From an uncultured SAR116 cluster alpha proteobacterium (GTDB lineage: Bacteria > Pseudomonadota > Alphaproteobacteria > Puniceispirillales > Marisalimonadaceae): a DNA stretch of 64,000 bases. The first letter of the stretch is position 1, and the number at the start of each line of letters is the position of its first letter. Of this stretch, positions 18,131 to 25,153 are shown piece after piece. The translations under genes were made by a program, and so were the position numbers. The notes below the pieces were generated by a model. That model ran no database searches. It was given only the letters and a program-made list of their open reading frames with translations, and was not told the origin of the DNA. The stretch spans positions 52,298 to 116,297 of the forward strand of contig CACBDG010000004.1 in the NCBI GenBank assembly GCA_902537945.1. Reading direction: 5' to 3'.

Positions 18131-18994
18131 TTAATAATTATATTTTTTATCCAATCTTTCTTTCTTTTGCTTAAGATTTTTTATTTTATTTTCTCTTAAA
18201 ATTTGTTTTTCTTTATAAATTTTTATTTCGTTAGCTAAAACTCTATATGGTTTTTTGTCGATCATTTCCATGATTTTTCTATTATACAACCAAAGATTGA
18301 TAGTTTCATAGGTTTTGCTTGTATTAAGACCAAATTTTTTATTTTGTATATAATCTACAAACATAATTAAGTAGATGTTCTTATTAGCCTTAGATACAAA
18401 AAAATAAATCTTTGTTTTCCTATTCTTATTATTGTTTCGATAACCAAAACCAATCGCTTTTTCAATTGCAGTGTAAGCATCACCTAAATATTTTGAATTT
18501 TGAAACCTTTTTTCAATTTTACCTACAGTATTTTTTAAAAACTCTGAATGTGAAACTTTATTTCGATATCCATATTTAACTTTTAAGTGATAAAGTTTAT
18601 TTTTGTAAAACTTATATTCCACATCGTCATTAAATATATAAGCATCACCTTTTAGACGAAATTTGTTAGCCATTCTATTTCTTTCAAACAATTCTATTTG
18701 GCCACAAAAATATATATCATCAGCCTTTTTAAAAATTTTATTTTCTCCAGCTAACTCTTTTGTAACGTAAGCTTTCTTTTTAAAAGTATTGTAATAAAAA
18801 ATAGCGTTATTGCATTTCATGTCAGTTTTAGGGTTTGGCATATAACGTTCTGCTACGCTTTCTAGGTTAGATACATCATCTAAGCTCATACCTAATTTTA
18901 CACCACGATATTGGAATGGATTTGTTTCTGCCAACAAATTGTATGGGCTGAAATATGATAAAATGAACAACAATATCAGTAATAGTTTATTCAT
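18131..18994 (-). CDS. secreted protein, unknown, lysine-rich
   Basis: A 287-residue protein starting at ATG 18994 (MNKLLLILLFILSY), a clear signal peptide with likely cleavage near LLAE-TNP; an in-frame ATG seven codons earlier would mask it. The mature part has FQYRGVKLGMSLDDV, a pattern common in periplasmic unknowns, several cysteines, and a C-terminal lysine/glutamate coiled-coil-like stretch. No family is recognised. Its start overlaps the upstream lipoprotein gene by 8 bases, so they are co-translated. Confidence 0.65.
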   Translation of the reverse strand: MNKLLLILLFILSYFSPYNLLAETNPFQYRGVKLGMSLDDVSNLESVAERYMPNPKTDMKCNNAIFYYNTFKKKAYVTKELAGENKIFKKADDIYFCGQIELFERNRMANKFRLKGDAYIFNDDVEYKFYKNKLYHLKVKYGYRNKVSHSEFLKNTVGKIEKRFQNSKYLGDAYTAIEKAIGFGYRNNNKNRKTKIYFFVSKANKNIYLIMFVDYIQNKKFGLNTSKTYETINLWLYNRKIMEMIDKKPYRVLANEIKIYKEKQILRENKIKNLKQKKERLDKKYNY

Positions 18995-19232
18995 CGCACA
19001 AAACTTTATATACATTTGCCTGTTTACTTGCTCTATTTAAATGTTTTTTTGCTTGTTCTATAAAAGTTTCTAATCGTGTGTTATCAGCTGTAACTTCAGC
19101 TGCAAAAAATTTAACGATTTCTGTTTCAATATTCTTTTTCAATCTGCTACATTCTTTAAATTTTTTATCATCAGAACAAGAAGATATAAAACTAACAAGT
19201 ATTAGTACCATAGCTATGACTACAAGCTTCAT
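18987..19232 (-). CDS. small lipoprotein, unknown
   Basis: An 81-residue protein with a lipoprotein signal (MKLVVIAMVLILVSFISSC; lipobox ISSC with C19). The mature part is about 60 residues, charged and probably helical, with two further cysteines (in ECSRL and VLCDE). Overlaps the next gene by 8 bases. It is divergent from the gene at 19310, with 77 bases between starts. Confidence 0.65.
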   Translation of the reverse strand: MKLVVIAMVLILVSFISSCSDDKKFKECSRLKKNIETEIVKFFAAEVTADNTRLETFIEQAKKHLNRASKQANVYKVLCDE

Positions 19233-19309
19233 AATTAACCTAAATTAAGTTACACTTATAAAATTAACTGAAAAAATCTTTGCTCACAATAATTTAGTAT
19301 AGAATTAAT

Positions 19310-19834
19310 ATGAAAACTCTTATAACAATAACATTTTTTTTAATTCTTTTATCTCAATCTTTTGCAAACGATTTTCAACTCAAAGGTGAACAATATCAAA
19401 TTTTTCAAAATGTTTTAAAAGGTAATATTAATAAACAAATTCATAAGAAATTTTGGTCTTTAGTTCCAAAAAAAGAGATGAATTCAATTTTAAACGATAG
19501 AAAAGCATTTGATAAATTTATGAATGAAAATGTCTTATTAGGTCATAAATATCAACAAGAATTTTGGAAAAGTATTTTGGTATCTTTTCGAGAAAGGCAG
19601 GTTTTCAAGACAGACCTTTATAATAAATATAAAGATATACTGCTTACTAAACCATACTCTAAACAGGCTATTAAAAATTCTGAAGGTATGTTGTTAGCTG
19701 CTTCTAAAAGAAGTGTTTATAATAGCTCAAGAGGCCTAATATATCCTGATGACAAAATGGCTGAACAAGTTTTAAATAATTTAGACCAAATTTTTAAAAG
19801 AATTAAAAAATTGATTAATCCACTGTGGGAATAA
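19310..19834 (+). CDS. secreted protein, unknown
   Basis: A 174-residue protein with a signal peptide (MKTLITITFFLILLSQSFAN, cleavage near SFA-ND) and a mature, mostly helical, lysine-rich chain. No family is recognised. Its TAA is followed immediately by the ATG of the next gene, so the two are one operon. Divergent from the lipoprotein gene. Confidence 0.6.
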   Translation: MKTLITITFFLILLSQSFANDFQLKGEQYQIFQNVLKGNINKQIHKKFWSLVPKKEMNSILNDRKAFDKFMNENVLLGHKYQQEFWKSILVSFRERQVFKTDLYNKYKDILLTKPYSKQAIKNSEGMLLAASKRSVYNSSRGLIYPDDKMAEQVLNNLDQIFKRIKKLINPLWE

Positions 19835-20755
19835 ATGATTACATCTAAAAAAATTATTTTTATTATAGGGTTTTTAATATTTGTAATTTTAACAACAATG
19901 ATTTCTTTTGTTGTAAACAGACCTATTAAATTTAATGACGAAGTTAAACCTTTTGGTATTAAAATTGGAGAACCTCTTAAGAAACAGATTAAAGAACAAA
20001 AATCTAAGTTTATACTTAAACCCACCTGGCCTTCAAAACCAATAAAAGATAATATTAGAGGTAATACTTCAAAAGTAATTCTAAATTTATCCTTTATTGA
20101 GTGGGAATATAAAAGAAGATTAATAGATTCTGATATTCAATTTTCAAATTGTAAAAAAGATGATTTAAACAAAATACTTTTTGAAAATATTGTGACTTCA
20201 TTTTTTAAAGGTGGTTTCAAGGAACACACACCATTTTATTGTTTTAAATTAGAAAGATTACCAATTTCTTTAGGTGTTATTAGTTATGTTGGATATTACA
20301 CTAACTATTCTAGCCAAATAGTAAGACCAACTTTTCCAGAACCTTGTGAAAATAAATATAATAGAATTAAAATGTTTAACTTGAATTTAGATAAGTACAA
20401 GAGATGGGAAAAAGAAAACTTTGCATATGACTATAAAAACTTAACGTATAAGTATGGAACTTATTTAAATCCATTTTCGGGTTATAAAGCTAATATAATC
20501 ACTCCTTCAGGAAAACAAATTACTATTACACAAGACACACAAAGTGATTTTAAAAATTTAGAGTATAAGTGGAAATACGATGAAATTTTTTACAAGGATA
20601 AAGACAAAATTAATAATTACTTACAATGTGTAAATGAAAATTATATAGATTTAAGAAAAGATAAAAATCCTAAATTAAATAAATCCTATAAGCCAAGAGC
20701 TCCAAAAGTAGATACATCAAATCTTAAAATTCAAAAGCAGATAGAGAAATATTGA
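19835..20755 (+). CDS. membrane-anchored protein, unknown
   Basis: A 306-residue protein with one N-terminal membrane segment (about 6-27: IIFIIGFLIFVILTTMISFV) and a large extracytoplasmic domain with several cysteines (FSNCKKDD, PFYCF, EPCEN, LQCVN). The segment PFGIKIGEPLKKQIKEQ resembles the 'KLGMSLDDV' opening of the 18131 product, so the two may share a periplasmic fold; this is weak. It ends 28 bases before repeat R2 and is the last gene of this module. Confidence 0.6.
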   Translation: MITSKKIIFIIGFLIFVILTTMISFVVNRPIKFNDEVKPFGIKIGEPLKKQIKEQKSKFILKPTWPSKPIKDNIRGNTSKVILNLSFIEWEYKRRLIDSDIQFSNCKKDDLNKILFENIVTSFFKGGFKEHTPFYCFKLERLPISLGVISYVGYYTNYSSQIVRPTFPEPCENKYNRIKMFNLNLDKYKRWEKENFAYDYKNLTYKYGTYLNPFSGYKANIITPSGKQITITQDTQSDFKNLEYKWKYDEIFYKDKDKINNYLQCVNENYIDLRKDKNPKLNKSYKPRAPKVDTSNLKIQKQIEKY

Positions 20756-20783
20756 ATAAATGAATTTTACAATACTAATATAA

Positions 20784-20880
20784 TTTGTAGACTAAATTGT
20801 AGACTGAATAATTATTATTTTATAAAATCTAGGTAAATCAGATGATTAAAATGGAATAACGAGGAGGTTATCTCCGTCAC
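20784..20880 (+). repeat. island repeat R2 with 12-nt-period arm pair
   Basis: TTGTAGACTAAA and TTGTAGACTGAA stand in tandem (period 12) from 20785. About 55 bases on comes the core GAGGAGGTTATCTCCGTCA at 20861-20879. Bases 20833-20869 (37 nt) are identical to 28737-28773 in R5. The core can form a GGAG/CTCC hairpin, and about 8 of its last 11 bases match the tRNA-Ser terminus. It separates the first gene module from the recQ fragment. Confidence 0.75.
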
Positions 20881-20945
20881 GAATATTAAAAAACTTTAAA
20901 TAAACCAGCTTATAAAAAATTAATTGAAGAAATAATTGCTGGTAT

Positions 20946-21140
20946 TTAATAACACAATGATTTACCTGCACCAGTAGGCATAATAGCAAGGGTATGATTT
21001 CCAGAGATAACAGTTTCTATAATCTCTTTTTGCTTATATTTGTATGAGGAGTAGCCAAAAGTGTAACGTAATACGTCAAAAGCTTTAGTATTCAATTCAT
21101 TGATTAAATCCACAATGTTGCCTTTTAAACTTGGCACCAA
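20946..21140 (-). pseudogene. RecQ-type helicase, N-terminal fragment
   Basis: A 64-residue frame matching only the first helicase motifs of RecQ: LRYTFGYSSYKYKQKEII (motif 0 region) and MPTGAGKSLCY (Walker A). It then meets a stop 66 bases from the R2 core. Everything downstream of motif I is missing, so it cannot be an active helicase. The 5' end overlaps the 3' end of the neighbouring monooxygenase-like gene by 44 bases. Looks like debris of an insertion or deletion at the repeat. Confidence 0.75.
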
Positions 21141-21480
21141 AAGGAGTTAGTGCATCAATTAAATCTTGTTTGGAATTACCAAAAACCAGCCATTCTTTAA
21201 TGTCAACATGTTGCGTTACTTCTTCGGCTATAGGGCTTGACATATGGTTGTTCAAACGTTGCATTGCACCATCACTATCACTAAATGACTCTACTAATGT
21301 TGCTTCTGAATTATCATCAGACAAATGCCACTCATAACTTATAGTTTTTTCTTCTTTTAAATTAAAGACATATTTTGCAGCACGTTCCTTTGACCATGTT
21401 AGAAATTCATTAGGATCAGATTTGATACTACATTGAATGACAAATATTATTTTTTGTGATTTTGAATTTAGTTCTTTCAT
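21097..21480 (-). CDS. small dimeric alpha/beta-barrel (antibiotic-biosynthesis-monooxygenase-like) protein
   Basis: A 127-residue protein. The central part (YEWHLSDDNSEATLVESFSD followed by AMQRLNNHMSSP) has the beta-alpha-beta pattern of ABM/quinol-monooxygenase-like dimeric ferredoxin folds, and ends with VFGNSKQDLIDALTPFGAKF, as in several putative quinol monooxygenases. Function is unknown. The last residues overlap the recQ fragment, so its C-terminus may have been altered by the same rearrangement. Confidence 0.65.
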   Translation of the reverse strand: MKELNSKSQKIIFVIQCSIKSDPNEFLTWSKERAAKYVFNLKEEKTISYEWHLSDDNSEATLVESFSDSDGAMQRLNNHMSSPIAEEVTQHVDIKEWLVFGNSKQDLIDALTPFGAKFKRQHCGFNQ

Positions 21481-21556
21481 TATATTATCCTAATTTAATT
21501 CAATTTAATTATATAGGTAAATAATAAGTAATAACATATTTGAACATAAATTATTT

Positions 21557-21586
21557 ATTTATATTTATATTTATATTTATATTTTA
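21557..21586. repeat. AT-only hexanucleotide tandem repeat
   Basis: About five copies of ATTTAT-type units lie in the 156-base gap between the divergent genes at 21480 and 21637. This is a simple-sequence tract in the promoter region; length changes could alter promoter spacing, but nothing shows that it does. Confidence 0.6.
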
Positions 21587-21636
21587 TAATTAATAAATAT
21601 GCTTAAAATCAGATATATTATGTGGAGAAAATTTCT

Positions 21637-22308
21637 ATGCAAATTGGTTTAATTGGGGGTATTGGGCCTGCTGCAACGGATTTTTACTATCGGAGTTTGA
21701 TAGAAAAGTTTGCATCCGAAGAAAAGAATTTGGATATGACAATTGTACACGCAGATGCCCCAACTTTAATTAAAAATTTGATGGAAGATAACAAAGATGG
21801 ACAAGTAGCAATCTATAATGATTTAACGCTAAGACTAAAAAAAGCAGGAGCTAACTTTGTCGCTATTACTTCTATCGCTGGTCATTTCTGTATTGAAAAG
21901 TTCAAAGAAAAATCTGTGCTTCCAGTGGTAGACCTTTTGTCCTGTGTCCAAAAAGAAATTAAACACAGGGACTATAAAAGAATTGGCATCATTGGTACTA
22001 AACCAGTTATGGTTTCAAAATTTTATTCAATGATAACATCAGCCGAAGTATTTATACCAGAGGATAACCTCTTAGATAAAGTGCACGAAGCATATGCAGA
22101 AATGGCAACTTTGGGTTGTGCAAATAATGAACAAAAAGAAATATTTGAAAAAGCATGTAATCAATTTCTTAGTAAGAATAAGGTCGATGCAATAATGCTT
22201 GGAGGGACTGACCTAGCCTTGATTTATCGATCAGACAATGTTGATTTTAAATTAATTGATTGTGCAAAAATCCATGTAGAAGAATTATTCCGCTTGAATG
22301 TCAATTAA
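21637..22308 (+). CDS. aspartate/glutamate racemase family protein lacking both catalytic cysteines
   Basis: A 223-residue protein with the family start IGLIGGIGPAATDFYYR and overall length of Asp/Glu racemases. The two active-site cysteines are not present. The first motif reads ITSIAGHF (Ser where CNTxH has Cys), and the second reads LGGTDLALI (Gly where GCTE has Cys). The DNA reading of both is unambiguous. It may be a non-racemase (for example a decarboxylase- or isomerase-like relative) or inactive. The start is ATG 21637, with GGAG nine bases upstream, rather than the GTG at 21622. Confidence 0.75.
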   Translation: MQIGLIGGIGPAATDFYYRSLIEKFASEEKNLDMTIVHADAPTLIKNLMEDNKDGQVAIYNDLTLRLKKAGANFVAITSIAGHFCIEKFKEKSVLPVVDLLSCVQKEIKHRDYKRIGIIGTKPVMVSKFYSMITSAEVFIPEDNLLDKVHEAYAEMATLGCANNEQKEIFEKACNQFLSKNKVDAIMLGGTDLALIYRSDNVDFKLIDCAKIHVEELFRLNVN

Positions 22309-22351
22309 ATATTTATATTATTAATTTTTATCTGAATTTTATTATTTTAAA

Positions 22352-23500
22352 ATGAAAATAGAACCTTTTAATATATCTTATCCCAAGCAAAGAATATTGG
22401 AAATCAAAGAAAAAGTTGAAATGTTTCCATGGCATGAAATGCCTAAAGAAGGTGGCTGGTCTTTTGGAACAAATATAGATTACATGAAGCATTTAGCTGA
22501 TTATTGGACTAAGAAATATGACTGGGAATCTCAAGAACTCAGATTAAATCAACAGCCTAATTATATAACAAAAGTAGATGATATTGATATTCATTTCATT
22601 TTTAAAAAATCTTCTTCCCCAAAGGCTATTCCGTTAATTTTAATTCATGGATGGCCCGGCTCTATAGTTGAATTTCTGGATATTATTGAACCACTTTGTG
22701 AACCAGAAAAATATGGAAATAAAGACGAAATTTGCTTTGATATTATTGCCCCCTCTATTCCTGGTTTTGCATTTTCAGGTAAACCAGCTAATCCAATTGG
22801 ACCAAGAAAAATTGCTGAGATTTTTAATAAGCTTATGACGAAAAATCTTGGTTATGAAAGATATGTTGCTCAAGGAGGTGATTGGGGTAGTGCAATCTCT
22901 ACATGGCTTGGTTTTGATCACTCAAAAAATTGTAAAGGTATTCATATTAACATGCTTCCAGCAAGACATATAGATGGACCAAAAACAGAGGAAGAAAAAA
23001 GTTGGGATAAGCAATTTAATATAGATTATGTCTCTCAAAGTGGATATTTTGCTATACAAAGCACAAAACCTCAAACACTTAGTTACGCTATGATGGAGAG
23101 CCCTGTAGGTGTGGCTGCTTGGATAGTAGAAAAATTTTACTATTGGTCTGATTTAAAAGATGGAAGTCTAGATTTGACATACCAAAAAGACGATTTATTA
23201 ACCAATATTATGATCTATATTCTAACTAAATCATTTAATACGTCATCTTGGATTTATTATGGCAGAGTTAAAGAAGGAGGACGAATACTCTCTAAGGAAG
23301 GGAAAATGGTAGAAGTTCCAACTGGATGTGCTGTTTATCCAAAAGAGTTTTTAACATGGCCTCCTAAATCGTATGTAGAAAGGCTTTTTAATCTAGTACA
23401 TTGGACTGAAATGAAGAAAGGTGGGCATTTTGCAGCTCTTGAGCAACCCTCTTCTCTAATAAAAGACATTCAAGATTTTTACAAAAAAGTCGCTATATAA
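22352..23500 (+). CDS. epoxide hydrolase (EHN-domain alpha/beta hydrolase)
   Basis: A 382-residue, full-length enzyme with the N-terminal EHN lid domain (to about residue 100) and the alpha/beta-hydrolase core. Visible are the oxyanion motif HGWPGS (about 99-104), nucleophile motif GGDWGS (Asp about 176) and the C-terminal catalytic histidine in KKGGHFAALEQP. Family members hydrolyse epoxides to diols, including juvenile-hormone-type and microsomal-type substrates. The gene follows the racemase-like gene by 43 bases. Confidence 0.9.
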   Translation: MKIEPFNISYPKQRILEIKEKVEMFPWHEMPKEGGWSFGTNIDYMKHLADYWTKKYDWESQELRLNQQPNYITKVDDIDIHFIFKKSSSPKAIPLILIHGWPGSIVEFLDIIEPLCEPEKYGNKDEICFDIIAPSIPGFAFSGKPANPIGPRKIAEIFNKLMTKNLGYERYVAQGGDWGSAISTWLGFDHSKNCKGIHINMLPARHIDGPKTEEEKSWDKQFNIDYVSQSGYFAIQSTKPQTLSYAMMESPVGVAAWIVEKFYYWSDLKDGSLDLTYQKDDLLTNIMIYILTKSFNTSSWIYYGRVKEGGRILSKEGKMVEVPTGCAVYPKEFLTWPPKSYVERLFNLVHWTEMKKGGHFAALEQPSSLIKDIQDFYKKVAI

Positions 23501-23574
23501 AATTAATTTATCAATTGAATTTTTTTTATTCGTAAATAACATATTAGCTTAAATATATGATGTTGGAGATATAG

Positions 23575-23868
23575 ATGTTTTGTATTGTGTGTAGTGTTAG
23601 ATATTCAAATTCTAAATTAATGCACGTAGGTCATCAATATATGGCCGATAATTTTGACCCCAAAACATTAAATGGCCTTTTAGAATTTAAAACTTTTCAT
23701 TTAACTCCTGATAAGGGATTAGGCATTTTTACTTTTGATAACCAAGAAAACTTGAAAAAGCATTTATCTGACATAAAAAACTTCAACAAAGATTACGAAG
23801 ATAGATTTTCTTGTAAAGTCACTGTAGACACAGGAATTATTAATCCTGATTTATACTATATAGCCTAG
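23575..23868 (+). CDS. small protein, possibly dimeric alpha/beta-barrel fold, unknown
   Basis: A 97-residue protein. The pattern of alternating strands and helices (MHVGHQYMADN, FKTFHLTPDKGLGIFTFDNQ) and its neighbours suggest a small ABM/DUF1330-like ferredoxin fold, but I do not recognise a family. A GGAG ribosome binding site (TTGGAGATATAG) precedes the ATG. It stands alone between the epoxide hydrolase and the gene at 24001. Confidence 0.55.
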   Translation: MFCIVCSVRYSNSKLMHVGHQYMADNFDPKTLNGLLEFKTFHLTPDKGLGIFTFDNQENLKKHLSDIKNFNKDYEDRFSCKVTVDTGIINPDLYYIA

Positions 23869-24000
23869 AATAACATTCAAATTATTATCTAGTTAACTCA
23901 TAATGCCAATAAATATAGCAATTATTTCTATTTTTAAATTAGAGATTTGCAGACTTCTTTATAATAAGATGTAATTATTAATTTTTAGAGGATATATAAT

Positions 24001-24261
24001 ATGGAAATATTTTTTATAGCAAAATTTACTTGTTCTTATAACGAGTGGAAGTCAGTTTATGATGGTGATTTAGAATTAAGAAAACAATTTATGAAAGATG
24101 ATTTGGTCGGAAAAGTCAATGAAAATACAGCTATGATTAAAGCAACAATTACTGATCCTGAAAAAATGGAAAAAGTAATGTCAGAAAGAATTCCAGAAAT
24201 TGCTCCAAAACTTGGGCTAGAACACGAAATTTATACCCTCACAAAAATGAATAATGAATAA
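24001..24261 (+). CDS. small DUF3764-like protein
   Basis: An 86-residue protein (MEIFFIAKFTCSYNEWKSVY...). The opening strand, the EW-x-x-x-(Y/F)D pattern and a later 'ITDPEKMEKVM' helix recall small dimeric alpha/beta-barrel proteins of the DUF3764 type known from marine bacteria. Function is unknown. AGAGGATATATAAT lies before the ATG. Followed after 18 bases by a cupin, so probably co-transcribed. Confidence 0.55.
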   Translation: MEIFFIAKFTCSYNEWKSVYDGDLELRKQFMKDDLVGKVNENTAMIKATITDPEKMEKVMSERIPEIAPKLGLEHEIYTLTKMNNE

Positions 24262-24279
24262 TCATGAAAGCTAAATAAT

Positions 24280-24690
24280 ATGTTAAGTAAAAACGTAAAG
24301 CTTATTAAACCAGGTAAGACTTATGTTGGTTTACAAGGTGTTTCATATAATGCTGGTGTTTCAAGAAATACAGCTGGTTCAGAAAAAGTGTGTATGAACA
24401 TCCTTCCAATGCCACCAGGTGTTCATTCAATACCACATATTCATAAAGAAATCGAAACTATTGCGTATATGCTTGAAGGAGAATGCACACTATTTCATGG
24501 TGAAAAATTAGAAAAACAAACTTTAGTAAAACAAGGGGAACAAATATTTATTCCTGAGAATGTACCACATGCTCCTTTTAATCAAAGTGATAAAGAGTGC
24601 ATATGGGTAGTTGTTCATTCATCGGGAGATGATCAAGATGAATTAATCTCAATGCCAGATTTAGTTAAAGAACTTGATAAATTTAAATAA
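24280..24690 (+). CDS. cupin-domain protein
   Basis: A 136-residue single-domain cupin. The first metal-binding motif is PHIHKEIETIAYMLEGE (PHxHxExE type, about 52-68), and the second is the region EQIFIPENVPHAPFNQ with its histidine. The protein probably binds a divalent metal and acts as a small dioxygenase, isomerase or storage/regulatory protein; the substrate is not visible. Seventeen bases separate it from the DUF1330 gene. Confidence 0.82.
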   Translation: MLSKNVKLIKPGKTYVGLQGVSYNAGVSRNTAGSEKVCMNILPMPPGVHSIPHIHKEIETIAYMLEGECTLFHGEKLEKQTLVKQGEQIFIPENVPHAPFNQSDKECIWVVVHSSGDDQDELISMPDLVKELDKFK

Positions 24691-24707
24691 TTCATAGGAA
24701 AAATAAA

Positions 24708-25010
24708 ATGAATAGCAATTCAGTATATATGATTGGGGATGTGGATATACATGATTTAGAAGAATACAAAAAATACATGGAAAAAGTAAAACCAATGATT
24801 GAAAGTTACGGAGGAGATTACCTTATTCGTGGTGGAGAAATAGAGGCTTTGGAAACTAAGCTTTGGACACCCACAAGAATAGTCTTGGTGAAATTTCCAA
24901 ACAAAAAGGCTGCTATGGATTGGTATAATAGTGAGGAATACAAGCCTTATAAAAAAATAAGATTTAATACTTCTACGTCGAATATACTTATGGTTGAAGG
25001 TATTAAGTAA
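24708..25010 (+). CDS. DUF1330-family protein
   Basis: A 100-residue DUF1330 protein. Typical features are VYMIGDVDIHDLEEYKKYM at the start, YGGDYLIRGGEIE, and FPNKKAAMDWYNSEEY. The fold is a dimeric alpha/beta barrel; biochemical function is generally unknown. Last gene before repeat R3, which begins 45 bases after its stop. Confidence 0.85.
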   Translation: MNSNSVYMIGDVDIHDLEEYKKYMEKVKPMIESYGGDYLIRGGEIEALETKLWTPTRIVLVKFPNKKAAMDWYNSEEYKPYKKIRFNTSTSNILMVEGIK

Positions 25011-25054
25011 AAATTAAAAAATGTTAGTAATCATACATAAATTTTTAATAAACA

Positions 25055-25151
25055 ATTTGTAGAATAAATTGTAGACCGAATAAATATCATTCTATAATAT
25101 CTAATTAAAACAGATGGTTAAAATGGAATAGTGAGTAGGTTCTCTCCTCCA
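25055..25151 (+). repeat. island repeat R3 with 12-nt-period arm pair
   Basis: TTGTAGAATAAA and TTGTAGACCGAA in tandem (period 12) at 25056-25079 closely resemble the R2 pair. They are followed by CAGATGGTTAAAATGGAATA and the core GTGAGTAGGTTCTCTCCTCCA (read in two parts: GTGAGTAGG, TTCTCTCCTCCA). About 9 of the last 11 bases match the tRNA-Ser end. It lies between the DUF1330 gene and the stop of the ergothioneine gene. Confidence 0.7.
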
Positions 25152-25153
25152 AA

